The notes: generated by a model not told the origin, from the sequence alone. Positions 9,149 to 18,354 are shown, numbered from the stretch's first letter. The stretch is 64,000 bases of DNA from Dawidia cretensis (GCF_018598175.1 NZ_JAHESE010000019.1:1-64000); one strand, 5' to 3'. Numbers and translations are program-made.

Positions 9149-9182
9149 AAAAAAGAAAAAGCTGCGTTCTTCTGCGCAGCCT
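9149..9182 (-). terminator. Rho-independent terminator of the 155-residue orphan gene
   Basis: The hairpin GCTGCG (9161-9166) / CGCAGC (9175-9180) is flanked on the left by an A-rich tract (9149-9160), which reads as a U-run on the minus strand, just after the leftward gene ending at 9208. Confidence 0.8.
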
Positions 9183-9207
9183 TTCCATTACTTTAAACTA
9201 TTTAAAA

Positions 9208-9675
9208 CTACTGTAAAACTATTCTTGAGCGGCCGGCTTCCAGCACGGCGTAGTCTTTCCAGACCTGGAAGGTTTGGGTGTCCAGCGCATTGGAGGCGGG
9301 GCCGGATTGCTCGGGTATAAACTGGCCGGCATGTTCCCACCATTTGCGTGCATTTTCGCGAGCCGACTTTTTGTCGACGTTCTCGAACAAGTTGATGCAC
9401 GAGTCGGAGATCATCCACGGTTTGTCGATGTTGCTGTATTTTTCAAAGATCATGTTACGCATTTGTGTACCGCTGGCGACGTTTTTGAAATGCGACACCG
9501 TATACGACATGGTCTCCGGCTCCGTCATGATCATATCCCAATACTTCTTCGAGGCAATGATCTGCGACGTTGTGAGCAAGTACCCAAAGCCGCTTTCAAT
9601 CGGCTCCCGGGTAATGGGGCAGCGAGCTTTCAATTCCGGTTTCTTTTTGCCGAGGAGTTTATCAAAAAAGGCCAT
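9208..9675 (-). CDS. Conserved-looking protein of unknown function, 155 residues
   Basis: I do not recognise a family. The protein has no signal peptide and no membrane segment, so it is probably cytoplasmic. It begins with a basic start (MAFFDKLLGKKKPELKARCP), has two Cys (in ARCPITREP and DSCINLF), and ends in a Trp-rich segment with NARKWWEHAG and VWKDYAV. The opening CPITREPIESGFGYLLT might be a small metal or zinc-ribbon-like turn, but only one Cys is present there. The ATG start lies after a non-coding stretch, a terminator follows, and codon use resembles its neighbours, so I take it as a real single-gene unit. Confidence 0.7.
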   Translation of the reverse strand: MAFFDKLLGKKKPELKARCPITREPIESGFGYLLTTSQIIASKKYWDMIMTEPETMSYTVSHFKNVASGTQMRNMIFEKYSNIDKPWMISDSCINLFENVDKKSARENARKWWEHAGQFIPEQSGPASNALDTQTFQVWKDYAVLEAGRSRIVLQ

Positions 9676-9750
9676 ACAGGTGTTGGTTTAAATTACGTCC
9701 CTTACTTCACTAGATACCGCGCATCGGGTGAATGGTTGCATATAAGACTC

Positions 9751-9784
9751 AAAAATGGGGCAAAAAGTTACAAAACCCATTTTT
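9751..9784 (-). terminator. Possible terminator after the TlpA-like gene
   Basis: A 9-bp perfect inverted repeat AAAAATGGG (9751-9759) / CCCATTTTT (9776-9784) with a 16-base loop lies about 80 bases beyond the end of the leftward gene at 9862. On the minus strand the stem ends in a U-run. The T-tract is part of the stem and the loop is large, so this is tentative. Confidence 0.4.
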
Positions 9785-9861
9785 AAGCCATACAAGCCGC
9801 TTTTGCACCGTACGAACTTGAGAAACTGTTCACTTCCGTACGGAGCGGTGTCCGGTAGTGC

Positions 9862-11325
9862 CTAGGTTTTAGAGGGCGTTTTAGGTTTGGCCTGGTTAGC
9901 CGCGCGGGCCTTCAGGAACTTCTCGTAGTTCGTAAAAAATTCCGCCAGGCTTTCGGCTGGCACCTTCTTGGCAATGATCTTTTTCTTGTCGTCGAGGATG
10001 TAGAGTGTAGGCGTGGTAGGCGAATCGTACAGGTCGCTGTGAGGTCCCACGTAGGTGCGCGGGCCATTCACCGTGATCCACTTCATGTCCATCTTCTTCA
10101 TGTATTCGCGCATCTTCGCCATGGACGTGTCCGTGCTCACGGCATACACCTCGATGTCAAACTTCGCTTTGTTCTGTTTATAGAAGTCTGCGAGCTTAGG
10201 CGTCTCCACTTTGCAGTGGCCGCAATCGGGATCGAAGATGTACAGAATGGTATACTTGTTTTTGATGTCATACATCGACCGCGGCTTGAAGTTGGCATCC
10301 TGCATGATCAGGTTAGGACCTACTTTGCCGATCATGCTTTTACGCAGACGCTCGGCATGTTCTTTCAACGTCTTCTTCAGGCTGGTAGCCCAGTAGTCCA
10401 TTTCGCCGGTGACAAAGTATTTATCATACAGGTGGACAAATACAGCGTCCAGGCCCATGATCTCGGGCTGCTGATATTCCTGGATGAATACAAAAACGGA
10501 GTATTTATACGTCTCTTTGTTTGTCTTCGCCAGGGCAATGACTTTATCGACTGCCTTGATGACCGAGTCTGCCTGGGGCACAAACAGCTTGGTGGTATAT
10601 TCTTTCAGCTTTTCGCGGTACACCGGGCGGGGCATGCGTATAAGTGCATCGTTGCTCAGGTCGAAGTTGTCAAAGAAGTGTTCGCGATACCAACGCAGCT
10701 GGAAGGTGGAGTCGATGCTGCCATCGGCTTTCTTGGGGGCGTCAGGGATTTTGACGGCCGTGTTTGATTTGAAGATGGTAGCGGTGAGCGTTTTGGGGTG
10801 TTTGGCGATGATCTCCGCCTGGTAGGCCATGACCTTGTCGTTGATCTTGTTAAAGTTGGCACGGGCGTCTTTCTTTTGATCTTCCGTCAGCGTGCTGTCT
10901 TGCAGTACTTTTAAAAGTGGCTCGGCTTCCTTGTGCCGTTCCATGTTAAAGAGCATGTTTTCAAAGAACAGCTTGTTGTCGGGGTCGCTGGTCTTCATGT
11001 TTTTGATGTAATCCTCTTCCTTAGTGTCGAGGGTGAACCGCTGGTTGCTGCCTACCAGGAATTCGAAGATCTTGTTTTTGTTCAGCACCAGGAAGTATAC
11101 ACCCTGGTCCAGCGTCTTTTTGTTGTCGAACACGAACTCACCCGCGGCGCTCACGCGCGCAGTGTCTTTGATGTACGTGCTTTCGCCGTAGTAGTGGCCC
11201 AGGTATACGGTGGTGTCTTTCCAACCGGTGACCTTAAATTTGAAGTTATAGCCGGTTTGAGCCGAGCAATATGCGGAGGTAAGAAGAAAGCAGACAAAAG
11301 CGAGGTAGCGCATAATACGTTTCAT
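9862..11325 (-). CDS. TlpA-like thioredoxin-fold lipoprotein/periplasmic protein with DUF4369-type N-terminus
   Basis: The 487-residue protein has a Sec signal (MKRIMRYLAFVCFLLTSAY, cut near CSAQ; the Cys could be lipidated, but the lipobox is imperfect). Residues 25-120 resemble the DUF4369 beta-domain (FKVTGWKDTTVYLGHYYG). The middle (about 130-330) is helical, like DUF5106. The C-terminal 130 residues form a thioredoxin/TlpA fold with CGHC (about 367-370) in FDPDCGHCKVE and a cis-Pro region SPTTPTLYIL. Such proteins are thiol-disulfide oxidoreductases acting outside the cytoplasm, commonly as reductants. It is a single-gene unit; the partner is unknown. Confidence 0.88.
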   Translation of the reverse strand: MKRIMRYLAFVCFLLTSAYCSAQTGYNFKFKVTGWKDTTVYLGHYYGESTYIKDTARVSAAGEFVFDNKKTLDQGVYFLVLNKNKIFEFLVGSNQRFTLDTKEEDYIKNMKTSDPDNKLFFENMLFNMERHKEAEPLLKVLQDSTLTEDQKKDARANFNKINDKVMAYQAEIIAKHPKTLTATIFKSNTAVKIPDAPKKADGSIDSTFQLRWYREHFFDNFDLSNDALIRMPRPVYREKLKEYTTKLFVPQADSVIKAVDKVIALAKTNKETYKYSVFVFIQEYQQPEIMGLDAVFVHLYDKYFVTGEMDYWATSLKKTLKEHAERLRKSMIGKVGPNLIMQDANFKPRSMYDIKNKYTILYIFDPDCGHCKVETPKLADFYKQNKAKFDIEVYAVSTDTSMAKMREYMKKMDMKWITVNGPRTYVGPHSDLYDSPTTPTLYILDDKKKIIAKKVPAESLAEFFTNYEKFLKARAANQAKPKTPSKT

Positions 11326-11428
11326 TGGGGGGTAAATTTCTGGAATTCCACTGTTCCGGTCAATACCTTAATAACGGCCTGCAGGGGTTTGTAACACTGG
11401 GGATTCTGAAAACAGTGTTAAAAAGTTC

Positions 11429-13720
11429 TTAAAATGGCCTGTGGGTGGGTATTTCGGGAAACTCCAGGACAAAGGCCGCGCCTTCGCCTTCCTGTCCCGT
11501 GGCCACAATGGTGCCCTGGTGGTTGGCCATGATCTTTTTGCAGATGGCCAGGCCTATGCCGGTGCCGGCATACTTCTCCTGGGTGTGAAGGCGTTGAAAC
11601 ACCTGGAAGATCTTTTCGCTATGCTCCTGGCTAAAGCCGATGCCGTTGTCGGCAAGCGTAATGCGATGCGCGCCAGTCTCTGTGGCCGGCAGGGGGGTGT
11701 AGTGTATCCGGATCACCGGCGGCTTTCCGGGAGCGGAAAACTTCAGGGCATTGGCAATCAGATTAAAAAACAGCTGCCGTATCTGGAAGGGTATGACAGC
11801 CAGTGTCGGCAGCGTATCGGTGTGGAGTGTTGCCTTCTTTTCTTCCAGCTCTTCTTTCAACTCGTGTCGCACTTCGCGGATCACCTGGTTCAGGTCACAC
11901 GGGGCGAAGGCGTTCTCGTTGTTTTTGGTCAGCAGCGAATACGCCATGATATCGTCGAGCAGCGACTGCATACGGTTGGCCGCATTCATCATGCGTCCCA
12001 CGGGGTCGGCGACGGTTATGGGCAGCGCATCAAACGACGACGACAAGATGCGCGAGGCAAAGATCTGGATCTTACGCAACGGTTCTTTCAGGTCGTGGGT
12101 GCCGATCCACTGAATGTTCTCCAACTCGGCGTTGGTATCTTGTAGCTTCTCGCTCAGCTTGCGGTAGCGTGCTTCTTCACGGCTCAGGTAGGAGAGAAGC
12201 AGCTGGCGTTGCAGCGAGAACGTGAGCCGTGCGGCGGCTTGTATTTCAACACTATGCCACTCCTTGCTTTGGTTGCGTACGGTCTCGCGCCACAGGTCAA
12301 ACGACTTGCGTGGTGAAAGGCGTACACCTTGCTCGTTGGGCAGCACGGCCTTGGCAGGGTTTCCCGCCCAGTCGATCGTTTTCTCCACCTCCGGCCGCAG
12401 CCAGAGGATCAGGTCCTGTGTCGTATCCACGAGCGAATTGCAAATGATGCCGGCAGCGGTGTCGCGTATCGTGTCTGCCTCGGGGTATAGATCGTGCAGA
12501 CGCGAGGTATTCAGCTCGCCCTGCACAGTGTTCTGCAACCAATGTATCAACTTGCGCAACGCAGGCTCGGGAGGCACTACGCCGGCGCTGTAAAGCTTAC
12601 CTTCGTTTACGATCACAACACCTTCCGCGTGGGTGAGGCCCAGCAGCTCGGGCATGTGTTGTAAGCCCGTTAGAAAGTCATTCTCATGGCGTAGCACCGG
12701 TAACAATCGCTGGTAGTTGGCTTCTACTTCTTGCGATAGCTCATAGCTGTCGGCAATTTCGCGTACGCTAAGCTGTGATGTCAGGAAATGCCCTTGCAGC
12801 TGTGCAGACAGACGTGTAAAGTGTGGTAATGTTTTATAGGAGTAGTGGTGACATGCGATCAGGCCCCACAACTTTTTCTGACGCACCAACGAGATGGTCA
12901 GCGTAGCGGCCACGCCCATGTTTTGAAGATACTCGATGTGAATGGGCGAGATGCTGCGCAAGATCGACAAGCTCAGGTCGAGGTTCTTATTCGGCGTGTT
13001 GTCGTCGATGGTCAGGATGGGCACCGGCGTATAATGCACGTCGGCAATGATGCGCAGCAGGTTGCGCAGGTATAGCTCGCGGGCCTGCGGTGGAATGTCG
13101 GTGTGTGGATAGTGATGCCCCAGAAAGGGCACCAGGTCGTCGCGTTTACTTTCGGCGATCACCTTGCCGTTGTAATCTTTGTCAAAGCGATAGATCATCA
13201 CACGGTCGTACCCCGTGATGCTGCGTGTCTCCGCGGCGATAGCCTCGCACAAATCCGTCAATGAGCTCGCATCCTCCATCAGCGAGATGAAACGTCGTGT
13301 TTGGTTGTAGAGATCCGGCAGATTCTGGCTGCCGTCGGGGAAGGGTTCAAATTCCAGCACCAGTATTTCATTGCTATAGTGCAGTGTGGTGTTGTAGGGC
13401 GTCTGCGCCCTCCGAAAGACAAAAGGCTGTGACGCATCGATCGCACCGCGCGCCACGTAATCTGTAAATTCCTGGAACAGTTGATCGAGAAAGATGGTGC
13501 GCAGCGGTTGGCCCAGTAAACTTTGCGGGGAAACCCCGATAAAGGCTTCGCAGTTGCCGCTAATGAAGTCAATGACAAAGTCCGGTGCTTGCTTTACCCC
13601 GATCAGAAACCCGTGTGACTGGATGCTGCCGGGAATGTGGATCGGCTCGCTTTCGCAGTTGGTCAGGTTGATCAGGTCCCGGTTTACGATGTCTTTTATT
13701 TTCTTCATGTCTTGCCCCAC
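11429..13720 (-). CDS. Bacteriophytochrome-type sensor histidine kinase
   Basis: The 763-residue protein has the phytochrome order PAS-GAF-PHY-kinase. The N-terminal Cys (C22 in NCESEPIHIPGSIQSHG) is at the biliverdin attachment position of bacterial phytochromes. The GAF domain carries YPHTDIP where most relatives have PASDIP, keeping the Asp that contacts the chromophore, and a conserved His follows in ACHHYSYK. The PHY tongue shows LSPRKSF (PRxSF). The kinase part has the phospho-acceptor His in THDLKEPLRK (about 540), then an HATPase with DNGIGF and TGIGLAICKK. No response regulator or heme oxygenase gene is adjacent, so biliverdin and the output partner must come from elsewhere. An internal Met (MKKIKD) four residues in is an alternative start. 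Confidence 0.93.
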   Translation of the reverse strand: MGQDMKKIKDIVNRDLINLTNCESEPIHIPGSIQSHGFLIGVKQAPDFVIDFISGNCEAFIGVSPQSLLGQPLRTIFLDQLFQEFTDYVARGAIDASQPFVFRRAQTPYNTTLHYSNEILVLEFEPFPDGSQNLPDLYNQTRRFISLMEDASSLTDLCEAIAAETRSITGYDRVMIYRFDKDYNGKVIAESKRDDLVPFLGHHYPHTDIPPQARELYLRNLLRIIADVHYTPVPILTIDDNTPNKNLDLSLSILRSISPIHIEYLQNMGVAATLTISLVRQKKLWGLIACHHYSYKTLPHFTRLSAQLQGHFLTSQLSVREIADSYELSQEVEANYQRLLPVLRHENDFLTGLQHMPELLGLTHAEGVVIVNEGKLYSAGVVPPEPALRKLIHWLQNTVQGELNTSRLHDLYPEADTIRDTAAGIICNSLVDTTQDLILWLRPEVEKTIDWAGNPAKAVLPNEQGVRLSPRKSFDLWRETVRNQSKEWHSVEIQAAARLTFSLQRQLLLSYLSREEARYRKLSEKLQDTNAELENIQWIGTHDLKEPLRKIQIFASRILSSSFDALPITVADPVGRMMNAANRMQSLLDDIMAYSLLTKNNENAFAPCDLNQVIREVRHELKEELEEKKATLHTDTLPTLAVIPFQIRQLFFNLIANALKFSAPGKPPVIRIHYTPLPATETGAHRITLADNGIGFSQEHSEKIFQVFQRLHTQEKYAGTGIGLAICKKIMANHQGTIVATGQEGEGAAFVLEFPEIPTHRPF

Positions 13721-13912
13721 GCGTTGTTGTTATTCACCCACGCGAAGAGCAGGACGGCGTGGTCGTAACAAGTGGGTAATATTAGAAGGAATCGCGCAGA
13801 AATCAAACCCAGGGCGCGGTTGGCGGCCGGCCGGGGCAATCTGGCGTAAACGATGGATACATACTTCCGAACATGTTTAAAAAAGCGTTAAACTTGCCTT
13901 TTCTTTTCAAGC

Positions 13913-14848
13913 ATGTCGCTGCAAATAAAGAACCTCACCAAATTGTACGGACAGCAAAAAGCTGTGAACGAAATATCATTTACGGTCGGCGAAGGCGAGA
14001 TCGTAGGCTTTCTCGGTCCGAACGGCGCTGGCAAATCCACAACCATGAAGATTGCCACCTGCTTTCTGCCGCCCACGTCGGGGCAGGTGCACGTGGCGGG
14101 CTACGACGTCGTCGAAGCGCCACTTCAGGTCAAGAAGGTCACGGGCTATTTGCCCGAGCACAACCCCTTGTACCTGGACATGTTTGTGCACGAATATTTA
14201 CATTTCGTCGGCAAGCTCTACGGCATGCGGGGCGACGCCCTGCGCAGTGCGGTAGGGGCCATGGTCGAACGCTGTGGCCTGACACGCGAGCAAAACAAAA
14301 AGATTGAAACACTCTCCAAGGGATACCGCCAACGGGTGGGCCTGGCGCAGGCGCTCATACACAACCCCCGGGTGTTGATCCTCGACGAGCCTACGTCGGG
14401 ACTCGATCCCAACCAACTTGTGGAGATTCGAAAGCTCATAAAAGATGTGAGCCGCGATAAGACCGTATTGTTCTCCACACACATTATGCAAGAGGTGGAG
14501 GCGCTGTGCGACCGCGTGATCGTGATCAACAAAGGTGTTATTGTGGCGGACGACCGGCTGGAAAATTTGCTGCGCCGTAGCGGTGGCCAGCGTGTTGTGA
14601 TCGCCGAGTTTGCGGGTGGCGTAAGCGCCGAACAACTGCGGACCCTGCCCGGTGTGACGGAGGTGCGTTCGCTGGAAGGTGGCCGCTTTGCGTTGACGTC
14701 TGCGGAAGTTGACGTGCGTCCGGAGATCTTCCGGTTTGCGGCGGATCACAGCCTGTCGCTGATCGGTCTGCAGCAAGAAGAAAATTCGCTGGAAACTATT
14801 TTTCATACGCTCACAGCCGGAAGCATCACGCCAAATGCAGAAAATTAA
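13913..14848 (+). CDS. gldA: Gliding-motility ABC transporter ATP-binding protein GldA
   Basis: The 311-residue ATPase has Walker A (GPNGAGKS, 35-42), the signature LSKGYRQRVGLAQAL, Walker B with VLILDEPTSGLD, and the H-loop STHIMQE. A C-terminal extension (about 220-311) is typical of GldA. Its place directly before GldF and GldG homologues makes the assignment specific. In Flavobacterium johnsoniae the GldA-GldF-GldG transporter is needed for gliding; its substrate is unknown. It is the first gene of the cluster and divergent from the phytochrome gene, with 192 bases between. Confidence 0.92.
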   Translation: MSLQIKNLTKLYGQQKAVNEISFTVGEGEIVGFLGPNGAGKSTTMKIATCFLPPTSGQVHVAGYDVVEAPLQVKKVTGYLPEHNPLYLDMFVHEYLHFVGKLYGMRGDALRSAVGAMVERCGLTREQNKKIETLSKGYRQRVGLAQALIHNPRVLILDEPTSGLDPNQLVEIRKLIKDVSRDKTVLFSTHIMQEVEALCDRVIVINKGVIVADDRLENLLRRSGGQRVVIAEFAGGVSAEQLRTLPGVTEVRSLEGGRFALTSAEVDVRPEIFRFAADHSLSLIGLQQEENSLETIFHTLTAGSITPNAEN

Positions 14849-14851
14849 CCT

Positions 14852-14859
14852 TATTTTTG
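14852..14859 (+). promoter_or_regulatory. -7-like box (TATTTTTG) between gldA and gldF
   Basis: An exact TAnnTTTG match lies in the 25-base gap before the gldF ATG at 14874. No TTG is seen at the -33 position, so it is at best a weak internal promoter. Confidence 0.3.
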
Positions 14860-14873
14860 CCGTGTTCTAAAAC

Positions 14874-15602
14874 ATGCTCCAGGTCCTCTCTAAAGAATTC
14901 AGCAGCTTCCTGAACTCCCTGATCGCGTATTTGGTGATCGGCGCCTTCTTGACGGTGATTGGGTTGTTCATGTGGTTTTTCCCCGAGACTTCTGTGCTCG
15001 AGTACGGCTATGCCGACATGGATACGTTGTTCTCCATGGGGCCGTATGTTTTTATCTTCCTCATTCCCGCCATCACCATGCGCAGCTTTGCCGAAGAACG
15101 CAAAGCCGGTACGCTCGAGCTGCTCATGACCAAACCACTGCGCGACTGGGACATCATCCTGGGCAAGTATCTCGCGGGCTTTGCCCTGGTACTGGTGTCC
15201 TTGCTGCCGACCTTGCTGTACTATGTGTCGGTATACCAGTTGGGTAATCCGCCGGGTAACCTCGACACGGCCGGCATTGCCGGGTCGTACATAGGCCTGG
15301 CGTTGTTGGGTGCGGTATTTTGCGCGGCGGGTATCCTCGCATCCTCCATCACGCCTAACCAGATCGTTGCCTTTATCGTGGCAGCGTTCCTGTGCTTTGT
15401 ACTATTCTCCGGATTTGACTCGCTGGCGACACTCGATGTCTGGTCGGCCAACACGCTTTTGATCCGCCAGCTAGGCATCGTGTATCACTACGAGTCGTTA
15501 AGCAAAGGACTGATCGACAGCCGCGACCTGCTGTACTTCGGCAGTGTCATATTCCTGTTGTTATCCATCACCAAACTCATTATCGGAAGCAGGCAATGGT
15601 AA
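14874..15602 (+). CDS. gldF: Gliding-motility ABC transporter permease GldF
   Basis: The 242-residue integral membrane protein has about six hydrophobic helices. It opens with VLSKEFSSFLNSLIAYLVIG and contains the EERKAGTLELLMTKPL loop, the coupling segment of ABC-2 type permeases. It lies between gldA and gldG; its end overlaps the gldG start by seven bases. Together with GldA it should form the membrane channel of the gliding transporter. Confidence 0.92.
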   Translation: MLQVLSKEFSSFLNSLIAYLVIGAFLTVIGLFMWFFPETSVLEYGYADMDTLFSMGPYVFIFLIPAITMRSFAEERKAGTLELLMTKPLRDWDIILGKYLAGFALVLVSLLPTLLYYVSVYQLGNPPGNLDTAGIAGSYIGLALLGAVFCAAGILASSITPNQIVAFIVAAFLCFVLFSGFDSLATLDVWSANTLLIRQLGIVYHYESLSKGLIDSRDLLYFGSVIFLLLSITKLIIGSRQW

Positions 15603-17287
15603 ACTGGAAAAGCAGAAAGACGGGCGATTTCTTGTTACTGGCCAATGCCGTGGTGTTGGTGTTGCTGGTTAACCTGGTGGCCTCCCGGTATTTCTTCCGG
15701 GTGGACCTGACCGAAGAGAAACGGTATAGCATCAAGCCTCAAACCAAAGCCATTCTGCGCGCGCTGGAAGATGATGTATACATCGAAGCGTACCTGGAGG
15801 GTGAATTGAACGCCGGCTTCCGACGCTTTCAGAAAACCATTCGTGAGACGCTGGACGAATTCCGGGTATATGCCCCCGGCAAGCTACACATCACCTTTAC
15901 GAACCCGCAGGCCGCGGGCAGTGAGAAGGCCCAGTCGGAGTTTATGGCCGACCTGGCGCAACGCGGTATTCAACCTACGAACGTGATCGATACACGCGAT
16001 GGCCAGCGTGTGGAGAAGATCATCTTTCCCGGCGCTGTCATTGCCGCCGGCGGTATGGAAACCGGCGTCATGTTGTTGAAAGGTAGCACCGCCCGCACAT
16101 CCGACGAACGCATCAATCAATCCATCGAAACGGTCGAGTACGAACTGATCAATGCATTATATACGCTGACCAATACCGACCGCAAGCGCATCGGCTTTCT
16201 GCGTGGTCACGGGGAGGCTGACAGTATGCAGGTTGTAAGTCTGTACCGCGACCTGGGCCAGGTATACGAAGTGGAACGTGGTGTAAGCCTCGTGACAACG
16301 CCGTCGCCGGAGAGCTATGATGCCCTGGTGATCGTACGTCCGGTCACGGCTTTCTCCGAACAAGAAAAATATCGGTTGGATCAATATATCATGCAAGGCG
16401 GCAAAGTATTGTTCCTGATCGACCGGCTCAACGCCCGCATGGACAGTGCTGCTGTAGCAGGCTATCTGGCATTGCCCTATGCCGAGAACCTCGACGACCA
16501 ATTGTTTAAATACGGCGTACGGATCAACCCCGACCTGGTACAAGACTTGCAGGCGGCGCAGTACCCCATCGTAACCGGTCAGGCCGGCGGCAAGCCGCAA
16601 ATGCAGATGATGGAGTGGCCGTTCTTCCCGCTGATCAATCGCTACGCAGATCACCCCATCACCCGTAATCTCGATGCCGTGGTGACGCGTTTTATCAGCA
16701 GCATCGACACGGTCAAGGCGCCGGGTGTGAAGAAGACGCCGCTGCTGTTTACGTCCGCACAAACCCGTACGGTGATGGCCCCGGTAAACATCAGCGCGAA
16801 TGCGCTCCGTCAGGATGTACGCCCCGAAGATTTTTCCAAAGACGGTGTGCCGGTGGGCTATTTGTTGGAGGGCTCCTTTACATCCCTGTACAAAAACCGG
16901 TTCTTGCCCGACGGCGAGACAAAAGAAACGTTCCGGGATCACAGCGTTCCGACGCGGCTGGTGGTGCTGGCCGACGCCGACCTGGCGATGAACGAAGTGA
17001 ACCCGCGGAATCATCAGCCGCAGCCGCTGGGATTCTATCCGTTCACGAACTATATTTTTGCAAACCGCGACTTGCTAATGAATGCTGTGGCATACCTCGT
17101 CGATGAGCAGGGGCTTATTCAGGCGCGCAGTAAACAAATTAAGATCCGTCCGTTGGATCGGGAAAAGGTGAAGCAGGAGCGTGTTACCTGGCAAATCCTG
17201 AACCTGGTGGTGCCGCTGGTGTTGCTGACGATCTTTGGTGTCGTGCGTATGTATTGGCGGAAGAAAAAATTTGCGCGATTCGGATGA
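15596..17287 (+). CDS. gldG: Gliding-motility ABC transporter auxiliary protein GldG
   Basis: The 563-residue protein has one N-terminal membrane helix (about 14-33), a large extracytoplasmic part with the RVDLTEEKRYSIKPQTKAIL segment diagnostic of GldG/ABC-type uncharacterised domains, and a C-terminal helix (about 528-550) followed by a basic tail (YWRKKKFARFG). It overlaps gldF by seven bases, and its TGA overlaps the ATG of the DUF4340 gene. Family knowledge ties it to GldA and GldF; its biochemical role is not known. Confidence 0.92.
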   Translation: MVNWKSRKTGDFLLLANAVVLVLLVNLVASRYFFRVDLTEEKRYSIKPQTKAILRALEDDVYIEAYLEGELNAGFRRFQKTIRETLDEFRVYAPGKLHITFTNPQAAGSEKAQSEFMADLAQRGIQPTNVIDTRDGQRVEKIIFPGAVIAAGGMETGVMLLKGSTARTSDERINQSIETVEYELINALYTLTNTDRKRIGFLRGHGEADSMQVVSLYRDLGQVYEVERGVSLVTTPSPESYDALVIVRPVTAFSEQEKYRLDQYIMQGGKVLFLIDRLNARMDSAAVAGYLALPYAENLDDQLFKYGVRINPDLVQDLQAAQYPIVTGQAGGKPQMQMMEWPFFPLINRYADHPITRNLDAVVTRFISSIDTVKAPGVKKTPLLFTSAQTRTVMAPVNISANALRQDVRPEDFSKDGVPVGYLLEGSFTSLYKNRFLPDGETKETFRDHSVPTRLVVLADADLAMNEVNPRNHQPQPLGFYPFTNYIFANRDLLMNAVAYLVDEQGLIQARSKQIKIRPLDREKVKQERVTWQILNLVVPLVLLTIFGVVRMYWRKKKFARFG

Positions 17288-18249
17288 TGCAGGAGAAGAA
17301 AAACAAACAACGGCTTATTTCGCTGGTGGCATTGCTACTGGCAACGGCGGGTATGCTTTGGCTCAACAGTCGTGGAGAGGCTCCTACCGTCAACAAAGAT
17401 CTTTTTAAGACGGCCGACCTGACGACTATCAACGAAGTGGTGCTTCGTTCGGCTGCTGGTGCGACGCAACTTAAATTCAGTGGGTCGCAGTGGCGGGTAA
17501 ACGATCGGTTCGATGCCGACCGGGGCATGATCGATGTATTGTTTGCTACCCTGCGCCAAGCCGAGCCGCGACGCCCGGTGGCCGTTTCCCAGCAAGACTC
17601 GATTGCTACAAAACTGGTAAAGGAGGGTGTTGAAGTGACTCTTATCTCGGGTGGCGAAAAGACTGATGTGTTTTATGCTGGTGGCAATCGTCAAAAGACA
17701 CAGGCATATTTTATGCGCCCCGGCGAGACGCCTTACATTGTGACCATTCCCGGGTACCGGGTTTACACCGCGGGCATTTTTGAATTGGATGGGCAGGGGT
17801 GGCGCAGCCGGTATGTGTTTGGATTTAACTGGCGCAATTTCAGCAGCCTGGTGGCACAGTACCCGGGAAAAGAGACCGCGGGGTTTCGCGTTGAGCTGGA
17901 TGACCACCAGTATTTTGGCATTCGCGGACTCGCATTAGAGCAGACCGATACCGCCAAGCTCAATAACTACCTGGACGCCGTGTCGTTGCTGCAAGTGCAA
18001 GAATATCAGACTCCTTCGCCCGCACTTGACAGCCTGGGTAAAATGGCACCGCTATTTTTTATCGAGGTAAAGGACGTGGGTGGGACCGCGTATACGCTGG
18101 AGCTCTTTCCGTTCCGGCGTTCCTCTAATGAAGCTTCTGCCAAGGCTGTCCCGCTCATTGGGAGGATCGACGGGCGTGACTGGGCTGTTTTTCGCGAAAG
18201 CGATCTATTGTCGTTAATCCAGCCAAAAGCATTTTTTTCGAAGGAATAA
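17284..18249 (+). CDS. DUF4340-domain protein linked to gldAFG
   Basis: The start is set at the ATG at 17284, which overlaps the gldG stop (ATGA). It gives MMQEKKNKQRLISLVALLLATAGMLWL, a basic start plus one membrane helix; the open frame further upstream lies inside gldG. The 321 residues continue as an extracytoplasmic beta-rich domain with NKDLFKTADLTTINEVVL and a repeated strand pattern, matching DUF4340 proteins that often follow GldG-like ABC components. Its coupling to gldG suggests it serves the same transporter. No catalytic motif was seen. Confidence 0.85.
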   Translation: MMQEKKNKQRLISLVALLLATAGMLWLNSRGEAPTVNKDLFKTADLTTINEVVLRSAAGATQLKFSGSQWRVNDRFDADRGMIDVLFATLRQAEPRRPVAVSQQDSIATKLVKEGVEVTLISGGEKTDVFYAGGNRQKTQAYFMRPGETPYIVTIPGYRVYTAGIFELDGQGWRSRYVFGFNWRNFSSLVAQYPGKETAGFRVELDDHQYFGIRGLALEQTDTAKLNNYLDAVSLLQVQEYQTPSPALDSLGKMAPLFFIEVKDVGGTAYTLELFPFRRSSNEASAKAVPLIGRIDGRDWAVFRESDLLSLIQPKAFFSKE

Positions 18250-18308
18250 TTCAAATTGTCCGGGTTTTTTTGCATTTTCCGACCCGTTTTATTATTCAGT
18301 TTTCTTTA

Positions 18309-18316
18309 TAACTTTG
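18309..18316 (+). promoter_or_regulatory. dnaN -7 box (TAACTTTG)
   Basis: TAACTTTG matches TAnnTTTG, 38 bases before the dnaN ATG. The -33 region is T-rich (TTTT) without a clear TTG. Confidence 0.55.
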
Positions 18317-18354
18317 TCCCCGCTTTAGAACTAACCACTTTTTACTTTACTAGA

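Noticed and set aside
9808-9843. Inverted repeat CCGTACG / CGTACGG upstream of the orphan gene
   Set aside because: The core CGTACG is self-palindromic, so the pairing is easily chance, and the 22-base loop is long.
18256-18354. Upstream extension of dnaN by 33 codons
   Set aside because: The extra residues are not part of any sliding clamp, and the DNA contains a TAACTTTG promoter box; MKFIVNSAYLL is the conserved start.
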